Shown here: positions 56,979 through 64,000 of the stretch, piece after piece
How positions within the stretch are numbered: the first letter of the stretch is position 1
Layout of the letters: every line of letters begins with the position of its first letter
From: Adiantum capillus-veneris
Lineage: Eukaryota; Streptophyta; Polypodiopsida; Polypodiales; Pteridaceae
NCBI GenBank assembly: GCA_014529385.2
Contig: CM043967.1
Location: 128,191,182-128,255,181 of the forward strand
DNA length: 64,000 nt
Reading direction: 5' to 3'
The notes under the pieces: generated by a model
Database searches by the model: none
The model's input: the letters and a program-made list of their open reading frames with translations, nothing else
Told to the model about the DNA's origin: nothing
Made by a program: the position numbers and the translations under genes

Positions 56979-58140
56979 GGAAGAGAAACAGGCATTAATC
57001 GTCATGCCTGATGCAACTGCGGCCATGCAATGGCAGAAATTACGGAGATGGCGAGTCCACAAAGCTAGGCAGTTAAGGAGACAGAAAATGGAGATTGAAA
57101 AACGCCTTGAACGATATTCACAGCTTGCCCGTAGTATTATTGAGCGCCTAAACTATGTGCCCCCAAGTGGGCTGGTTATTTTTGCTGAATGGTATCCTCT
57201 ACAAGACCTAATATGGGTGCCTAAGCGTTTATGTGATGAAAAAAGGGCTCTGGTGCTGGACCTGAACGGTCTTTTGGTGGCAGTGGTAGAGCCTCCCTTT
57301 GGTGAAAAGCCCCCGGCATATGCAGATGAAATGCTGAAATACGATGTACTTGATAAGTAGGTGTTCTGTCGCAAGGACAACCATTTTTTTTTGGACTGGT
57401 GCCGACAGTTCTTTAATGTGTTTATATGGAGCACAAGCCTCCATAGTAAAGTCATGAGTATTTGCCGTACTGTTTTTAAAGAGCAAGTGCCAAAGATTAC
57501 TGGGTTTTTTGCTCAAGCGCATACAAAGAAATCCTAGAAGATCCAGAGAAAACCTGTGTTTATGAAAGACTTATCCTTGTTCTGGAAACACACTCCGAGG
57601 TACAATGCCCAAAACACACTTATAATCGATAATAGCTTCTACAAAGTGTTTCAGAACCCACCACAAAATTGGCTTGTTACTCCCAGTCTAGAGCACCAGA
57701 GTGCTGAGCAGAGGGAAAGGTTCCTTATAGAAACTTTGAAGTCCTGGCTTTTTCTTTGGCTGCAAACGGATGATCGAAAAGCATATGTTGCTAATAATGT
57801 GTTTGAGACACGCTTAGATGAGTTTTCTGATGCAGTCGTCAAACGTTTTCTTGACATTCAAAAGAGGGATATAGAGGCTAAAAGACTGGAATAAATTCAT
57901 CGCAAACAGCGGGAAGCTGACCTAGAAGCAGAAAGAGAGAAAGAAAAGCTGGAGAGGGAAAGAAGAGAAAGTGAGCAGCATAGTGCCAACCTAGAAGTAG
58001 AGGAGGAAGCAGAGAGAGAAAAGAAAAGAGGCAGTAGGAAGAAGACAAACAACGAGAAGGACAGCCCGGTCACTACAAGCACCCTCCGAGGAGGCATTAA
58101 GGGTTTTTGGGGCAGTGACTGTCATTGTAAAATTGAACCC
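56979..58140 (+). pseudogene. FCP1/NIF-like HAD phosphatase domain with charged tail
   Basis: An acceptor (TTTCCCTGCAG) at 56978 opens one continuous frame. A basic helix (RRWRVHKARQLRRQKMEIEK) comes first. The HAD core follows: KRALVLDLNGLLVAVVE (motif I in the DLNG form usual for a plant FCP1-like family), HFFLDWCRQFFNVFIWSTS (motif II region), VFMKDLSLFWKH, and YNAQNTLIIDNSFYKVFQNPPQNW (motif III region). The tail from 57850 is Glu/Arg-rich and coiled-coil-like. In-frame stops at TAG 57358, TAG 57535 and TAA 57892 break it; CAG, CAG and CAA would restore it. Members of this family act on phosphoprotein substrates, or are presumed to. This copy cannot make the full protein. Confidence 0.75.
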
Positions 58141-58272
58141 TATGTAAATAATTTGATGTTGGCAATTAATGTAAACAGTTTGATAGTTAGCATGCTGACA
58201 CAAAACCAACTTTATAATAAAACTGCATACCCTTACAACAAAGTGGTATATAGAAAATCCAGTGGATACAAC

Positions 58273-58990
58273 TTAAAAGCTGAAGGGCATGCTATTATAG
58301 ATTGCTTCATAGCTTTCTGGAGTGATTGTGTACACCTGCCTTCTCCTTGGGACGTCCTCCATGGGTATTTTGATACATCGCACCAGATGTGAAAGTAGGT
58401 GGACAATAGGCTGCTTGTGGTCTAGCTTGAAGGTGTACTCATCCAATTGCTTATAATACAGTCCTTGCACAACATATGAGCCTCTTTCAATTACATTGCT
58501 CCATTCATCAATGTACTCCTTCTCCACCTTCTCCTTTTCTACAACACACTTGACCAGATAGAAATCCACATCTTCGGCATTTTTTAAATCATCTGGATTT
58601 ACAACAAATGTCTCTCCAGAACATAGAGCGCTACTCAACACATCATGATGACCTTCGTATGTGAATTCATCATAGCCAACGACTTCCTCTGTCGAAACTT
58701 CATCTGTTTGCTCAAGTAATGGCTGCAAAATATGATAATCCCAAGCCTCCACGTGAGCTTTATTGATGTAGCGATTCCACCTTCCGTTAATGCATGCATC
58801 ACAGGAGCATGCCAACTTTCTTGTTGCAAGGGTAGTTGGATCCTCCGGGTTGTGACCACGAATAGCATGCAAAGAGAGAGTTTTTGCCACAGTGGCATAA
58901 TTCCACTTAACTTCCCTGTTAATATCTCCCTCTTTAACCTCCCAGAACACACGAGCACATTCCCTTTCTTTTGAAGGATATGATGCAGGT
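58273..58990 (-). CDS. cysteine-cluster ORF of unknown function
   Basis: The minus frame from about 58985 to the stop at 58273 gives about 235 residues: NYATVAKTLSLHAIRGHNP, then RKLACSCDACINGRWNRYIN with a C-x-C-x2-C cluster, KAHVEAWDYHILQPLLEQ, an acidic middle (EEVVGYDEFTYEGHHDV), a VEKEKVEKEYIDEWSNV helix, and RGSYVVQGLYYKQLDEYTFKL near the end. The part upstream of 58990 reads through (GGGAGG)n and (GA)n repeats and is not credible protein; the true upstream exon is missing or lies before the repeats. The cysteine cluster reminds me of uncharacterised, probably transposon-encoded proteins of animals and plants, but I cannot name a family. The only other ORF of the TIR element, it converges on the phosphatase locus. 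Confidence 0.5.
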
Positions 58991-59083
58991 GGGAGGGAGG
59001 GAGGGAGGGAGGGAGGGAAGGAGGGAGGGAGGGAGTAGGAACAGGGCAAACTATAAACTAGTCTGAGAGTGAGTCTGCGTCGC

Positions 59084-59145
<62 letters not shown>
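58990..59145. repeat. GGGAGG and GA microsatellites
   Basis: (GGGA/GGGAGG)n at about 58990-59036 and (GA)n at about 59090-59145, close to the right TIR. Confidence 0.9.
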
Positions 59146-59149
<4 letters not shown>

Positions 59150-59315
59150 CAGAGGCCACACCCCACGTCGTTGTTGTAACTGAAAACAGAGGCCACACCC
59201 CATATGGGAGGGAACAAATAATATATCTTATGGTTATAGAAATTTCAAACTTCACTTGCTCTTTGGTTTTGAATAGATGCTAACAAGCACCTCTTACTAG
59301 CATTGTCCGGGACAC

Positions 59316-59347
59316 CAAAAAGCATGACAAGTTAACATGCTTATACC
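59316..59347 (-). repeat. right terminal inverted repeat
   Basis: Reverse complement of 53105-53136 with one difference over about 31 bp; ends in CCC followed by TGAAATAGA. Confidence 0.8.
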
Positions 59348-59353
59348 CTGAAA

Positions 59354-60231
59354 TAGAGGATTCAAGAGATCAGCTCTCCAATGCAAGTAGAGATTAGCCA
59401 TGGCATGACTAACTCTTAACACACTCTAATCACTAATCAATCAACTCCTACATACATCAAGTCCACAAAAGTCTGACTTACCATAGACTAGAAACCCCAA
59501 GCACACTCATGATAAGAACACACTAATTACATTGGTGTTAGCCTCTCCAATCACCACAAGTCAATCACGACACTTCATCAATAGCTACACACACGAGGTG
59601 AATGGTGCTAGAGTTTCATAAAACCTATCTACACACAAGAAAACAATAGGGCACACACACTAATTACAAGATTAAGATGCAACTTAATCTACCTAATTAG
59701 TGATGTTAAATCTCACAAATTGAATTCTTATAGAAGAATACGAGTGGTTAATAGCAAAAAGTACATACCTCTCTCAAATCTAGAATAATGAGAGTGTTGT
59801 ACTACTTCATGACATAATGAAATATATAGAAGAAGTAGGCTAATGAGAAAATAGAGATTAGATTAATCAAGAATAGCTTACTCTAATTACAATGGATTAG
59901 CACTAGCCTCTTAAGCATGGGCATTAAGCTCAAGGTTAGGCCATAGAGTGAACACTCAAGAGAGAGGGAGCTCTCAAAAGTGGATCCTCAAGAGTGGATA
60001 CTCAAGAATGAAGCCTCCTTGCATAAAGGCTTTCTTTTAAAAGCTTTCACCACAATCCCTTCTACTGTGGGTTTAAGCTTGAGCCCTCTAGCTAGAATAT
60101 ACAACTTTGGAACTCCCAATGAGCCCAAGACTTATACAAAGTGAGTTGGAAATATTATGCACAACCATAGCTTATCTCCCACTTGATGCATATTCGGTGT
60201 AGCCTGCATTAGCCACTGCTAACATTCCCCC
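59354..60231 (-). repeat. probable gypsy 3' LTR with PPT
   Basis: On the minus strand HEDVRQIRKGG is encoded up to a purine tract AGGAAGGGGGGAA (about 60242-60232), followed by TGTTAGCAGTGGC, a likely LTR start. This copies the arrangement at 27040-27026 of Gypsy-2. A TATATA-like word (about 59827-59821) lies inside. The far end of the LTR cannot be set; the TIR element borders it. Confidence 0.45.
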
Positions 60232-60242
60232 CTTCCTAATTT

Positions 60243-63200
60243 GGCGCACGTCCTCATGTGCCGGTGAAGCAAGACACGGAGACATTGTAGAAATCAAGTC
60301 CATGGAAGAAATGTTGAGCTGTAAATCATAGGAACAAGTAATGAGCATCAAAGGCCAACAAGGATAAAAACATGAAGTACAATGAACAATCATACAAAGT
60401 GAATTTTTTTCTTCTAAAAGATGGGTGAATCATAGAAAAAAACTAAACAACATAAAGAAAAAAAACACTCAAACTATCATGAAGATTAAATCACTTGAAA
60501 TTTCGGTTTTATGCATGAAACACAAGCAATCAATTAAGACCCTAGGCTAATGCAAGTTCATAAACCTATTAGCCTAGAAACTATGTGACCAATCTTAATA
60601 AATCATTCAAGTCTATCATATAAACGGGCTATAAAAAAGCTCCTTATCTATTAGTACATGTCACAGCTTTTTGAAGCTCATGGAAGTTTTTTTGTTTGCC
60701 ATTCATAGAAAAAAGTAAAGCACAATAAAAAGCTACCACCCCACGGCAGGTCTAGGTGCGACTCTCAGCTCCTTGAACCGTCAAGAAGGTGTTTCAAAAG
60801 CCTACTAGTCTACCAAGGGGACCGCTAATCCCTATCAGCCCATGGCAACGATTTAGGGCCTTGACCAAGTGAGCCAAGGTAATTCCCCTCGCCTTCCAAG
60901 TGCCAATAAGGAGCTAGGCCTCACATGGACACAACATAACATAGAAATTTTCTTTTCATGTGTTTTTGCTACTTTTTCTTGACACTTTTTTGCTTCATCG
61001 ATTCATGTTTTAGCACTTTTTTGTTTCTTCCATCATGAGATGTTTATGGCAATTGGACTAAAGGACTAAAGCCTAATCATAGCCCTAGGTCACGTTAAAA
61101 ATGAATGGAGTATTTAAGACTATCACTAAGAGTCTAGGACTAATGAGAAATGAACCTACATTAACCTAAGGTCAAGGCCAATTACCTAGGATTAACACAC
61201 ATAAAACCTAATTTTTGATGAGTTAATATTCACAAAGCAAAGTGTTGAAAATTTAGGATGCCTAGCTTTCGAACATGAAAGAACCATAGCTTAGAAGCAA
61301 TATTTCACTTAAGCCAAGCAAGAGAATGAAGAGATAAACAAAAGAGCAAAATCATGGACGGATTACACCTATTCATGCATCCTTGAGCAAGCATCCTTTG
61401 TGTAGAGAAGTCTCTTGATCTTTTTAGTACAATAGAAGATGATTGAAGCTAAGTGTAAACACAAGCTCCAAAGTCCATTTATTGAAAGTGACACAAAAAG
61501 AACATGAATGAAAACCTAAAGCTAGGGTCTTGAATACCCGAATTTGCCAAAGGGAAAAAACCCTAAGGAAAAAAATGCCTTTGGTTATGCACACGATTCT
61601 CTTTGTAACAAATTTATACATACACATCAACAATGAGAGATAAAATGCTTCTACATAAGCACATTTTCAATTTTGTACAACCTCTCATGCATAATTCAAA
61701 CGTTGATTAATTTCTAGCTCAATGAGACATGGAACTTCAAAACAAGCCAAGAGCTGAAAATAATGGAATTTTGATGAAATGAAGTGGCTCTTGATAGCCA
61801 AAGTTTACAATTTAAAGCTCCAAACAAGTTGGCTAAACACTAGCTCAAATGAAGTTTTACAAATTTTAGAGCAATCTATGAGCTAGAGATGGCTGCAACT
61901 TGATGAAATGAAAATGAATGGCTCTCAATAGCCATAACTTGTACTTGAAAGCTCTCAAAAAAGTTGGATAAACAACTAACTCAAATGAAAACACTTTCAC
62001 ATAAGACCAAGCTATGAGCTAGCATGTATACAACTTTTAATTCAAAGAACTAGAATTGCTCTAACTAGCCAGGTTTTGCAATATTTTGCAATGATGACCC
62101 CTTCTTGGATAAATGAAATCATAGCTTTTCCCACAACCTTTCAAAACAACTCAAATCAATAGTTCTCTTAAGCATTTGGAATTTCAACACAAGCACTAAA
62201 AATGAACGATTAACCACAACCCCAAAATTTTACTACCCTCTTTTGGCCATCAAGCAAGCTTAATTTTACTGCCCTCTTTTGGCCATCAAGCAAGCTTAAT
62301 TTTAGTGTTTATAAATTCAAATCAAACACTAAAATTTATAATCAATACCAAGCCCAAAATGCACAATGTCACCCAAGCATCAAAGCACTAGCAATGGTAG
62401 CTCTCTGAGTTCATATGCTTGCCAAAACATAACTTTCCTTTTAGTGCAAAAAGAATTTTTCAATAAAGCCAATCATTAGATCATGCTAAGCCAAATACTC
62501 ACACAATCATCATGCCCACTATCGATGCCCACATCTTTTCTCTTACCTAGCACAAACGGAATACATAGCAAAGAGAGGAAAAAATTATGATGAGATGTAA
62601 TGTCGCTCTCCCGAAGTGATCAAAAACCTAATTTCATGCTATTTCCCCTTCAAACAATCTCCTAAAAAAGATAAACAATTTCATTTTCAATGTATTTCTA
62701 TTTTGCCTGTTTGAGTCGGCATCTGAGAATGGGGGAGTCATGAAATGATGGGTAGGTGTGGGAGCCTGAAAAGAAGGTGTGAATGGTTGTGGCTTCGAAA
62801 CCTTGAACGATTGGTTGTAGCCAAAAGGATTGGCTCGTGCTTATCACAAATTTGCAATTGCATACAAGGAAGAGCACTAAGCAAGGTCTGAGAAGCACGG
62901 AATCACACTATTTTTTGTCGACTTTGGAATTTTCCAGTGCCATTAATGAAGGGCATGCTCCATGCCATGAACAATGTACATCATGCTTGTGTGTATGTGT
63001 GTGTGTGCGCTGTGCTCTAGGATGAATCCCTGGCAGGAGATCATGTGTGTGAGAGTGTGATGGTGTGGTTTCATGGTCATGAGTAATTGGGGCCAGTTAT
63101 GCAGCTGAGAACCACGGCAGATCAGGTGCATTAATGAAGGCTGAAGCTATGGCACGTTGACAGCCTGGCAAAAACCATGGCCCATAAGTCAACAAAAACG

Positions 63201-64000
63201 AGAGAAAAGGGAGCTGGTGGGATTGGTTAATCTCGTTGGCATCTTGTGTGCCCGGATCAGCTGCTCACAACGGGTTTGGCATGATGCTTTTTGTGGGCCA
63301 ATCAAATGTTCACTGCATGAAACTTTCAACCTTGTGTTGATGACAAATCACTAGCACAAATGAGGTCATCCACCAATGGGTAGAAGCCAAAAATGAGCCA
63401 AGTGTTGTGGGATCAAGGAGGATAGTGAAAAGTGATGTTGTGTGTTTTGTTTTATGTTTTTCTGTTTTTAATGTATCCTCTTATAACGGGAGTTTTCCAT
63501 GGGCATTGGGAGTGGGTGAGCGAGTTTGTTCCCATGCGCATAACTCCTTCCATAATGCACTAATGAGCCAATTGAGCCCCCGATTTTGTAGAAAATCAAT
63601 TGACAAAACATGTTACCTTGAAATTTTACTGAGATTTCCATCTAGATCCTCTCTATGGATTAGGCATGATGAAAACTAGCTCCATAATTTTAATGCTCAA
63701 CACTCAAACACAACAAGTTTTTCTCAAGTGCAACATCATCAATCATGCTTTCACCAAGCCATTGTGACATTTTTTAATGCTTGCATTATCTAATAAGGCA
63801 CTCAAGAAAAAAATGAACAAGCAATCATGCAAAAAAGTTCTTGACTTGTCATTCCTCTTGCTTACTATTATGCTTGATTCAACACACAATGGCGGACACT
63901 AATGATCCACTCAACTCTAGTCCAATTCAAAGTGCATGAACAAAAGCAATTGGGACACACTTTCTCTAATTGAGTCATACTGCAAGCTCACAAGATTTAA
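60243..64000. other. gene-free AT-rich region with short tandem repeats
   Basis: No domain recognised in any frame. Two diverged copies of a 135-bp unit lie at about 61770-62040 (landmarks GATGAAATGAA, TGGCTCT, AACTCAAATGAA). A 36-bp unit containing CTCTTTTGGCCATCAAGC is duplicated at about 62235-62305. A GT run lies near 62990-63006. If the LTR just to the left is real, this may be decayed internal DNA of that element. Confidence 0.45.

Larger units (their letters stand above)
53103..59350. mobile_element. TIR DNA transposon with gene cargo, Pack-MULE-like
   Basis: Left end (about 53105) and right end (about 59347) carry inverted repeats of about 31 bp that start GGGT(A/G)TAAGCATG, continue TTAACTTGTCATGC and end in a T run, differing at one base. 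Flanks are TGAATAGAA on the left and TGAAATAGA on the right, which look like a 9-bp target duplication with one shifted A. GGG termini plus a 9-bp duplication suit Mutator-like elements; I see no MULE transposase inside. Cargo: a multi-exon RING-like/FCP1-like phosphatase locus on plus and a cysteine-cluster ORF on minus, meeting tail to tail near 58200. Hence probably non-autonomous. The superfamily is uncertain. Confidence 0.6.

Noticed and set aside
57229-57522. Minus-strand ORFs opposite the phosphatase domain
   Set aside because: Shadows of the plus-strand HAD domain, which has recognisable family motifs.
58990-59217. N-terminal extension of the cysteine-cluster ORF with Leu-Ser and Pro runs
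   Set aside because: It is made by (GA)n and (GGGAGG)n repeats; not credible protein.
53103-59350. Helitron or CACTA assignment for the TIR element
   Set aside because: Helitrons have no TIRs, and the ends are GGGT, not CACTA; the flanks suggest 9 bp, not 3 bp.

Overview
The window looks like nuclear DNA from a land plant: AT-rich, full of microsatellites, and built almost entirely from nested and decayed transposable elements. I see no intact ordinary host gene, ribosomal RNA, tRNA or CRISPR array. The two intron-containing loci I can read (a CACTA-type transposase remnant, and a RING/FCP1-like phosphatase locus inside a terminal-inverted-repeat element) both appear to travel in DNA transposons. 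Species cannot be fixed by eye. The element mix (dual-RNase-H Tat-type Ty3/gypsy with about 2.67-kb LTRs, Ty1/copia, L1-like LINE, CACTA) would suit a large repeat-rich plant genome such as a fern, lycophyte or gymnosperm.

Layout. 1-540: minus-strand gag-like remnant. 544-3420: gene-free repeats. 3430-6870: decayed plus-strand gag region. 7142-19449: one complete, young Tat-type Ty3/gypsy element (Gypsy-1) with two ~2.67-kb LTRs, PBS, PPT, four accessory ORFs in two paralogous pairs, gag, and a pol broken by two small frameshifts. 19450-20800: simple repeats and a CACTA DUF4216 remnant. 21180-24830: decayed minus-strand coiled-coil ORF chain of unknown function. 24850-26430: non-coding, with five copies of an 18-bp palindrome. 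26530-34837: minus-strand Ty3/gypsy element (Gypsy-2) of unusual domain order (RT, RNase H, two zinc-binding modules, integrase, then protease), split inside the integrase by a 2.59-kb solo LTR of the Gypsy-1 superfamily. 34571-35680: 468-bp tandem repeats spanning a Gypsy-2/LTR junction. 35684-40829: 3'-truncated Ty1/copia element on the minus strand, inserted in another Gypsy-1-like LTR that resumes at 40830-42963 and leads into an internally deleted relative (Gypsy-3, to 44660). 45480-46700: chromovirus-like 3' end and LINE remnant. 47-50.6 kb: gene-free, microsatellite-rich. 50.6-52.95 kb: decayed LTR and protease remnants. 53103-59350: a TIR element of about 6.2 kb holding a multi-exon RING-like/FCP1-like phosphatase pseudogene on plus and a cysteine-cluster ORF on minus. 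59.35-64 kb: probable gypsy 3' LTR, then long gene-free DNA.

The elements do not cooperate as a pathway; the window records successive insertions. Gypsy-2 is old. A Gypsy-1-like element hit its integrase and later recombined to a solo LTR, and another hit its 5' region, was itself hit by copia and then rearranged. Most in-frame stops are TAG or TGA where CAG or CGA would restore the family sequence, as expected from cytosine-methylation decay. The points most worth checking are the integrase-then-protease order and doubled zinc module of Gypsy-2, the duplicated accessory ORFs of Gypsy-1, the 4-bp target duplications of that family, and the cargo of the TIR element.
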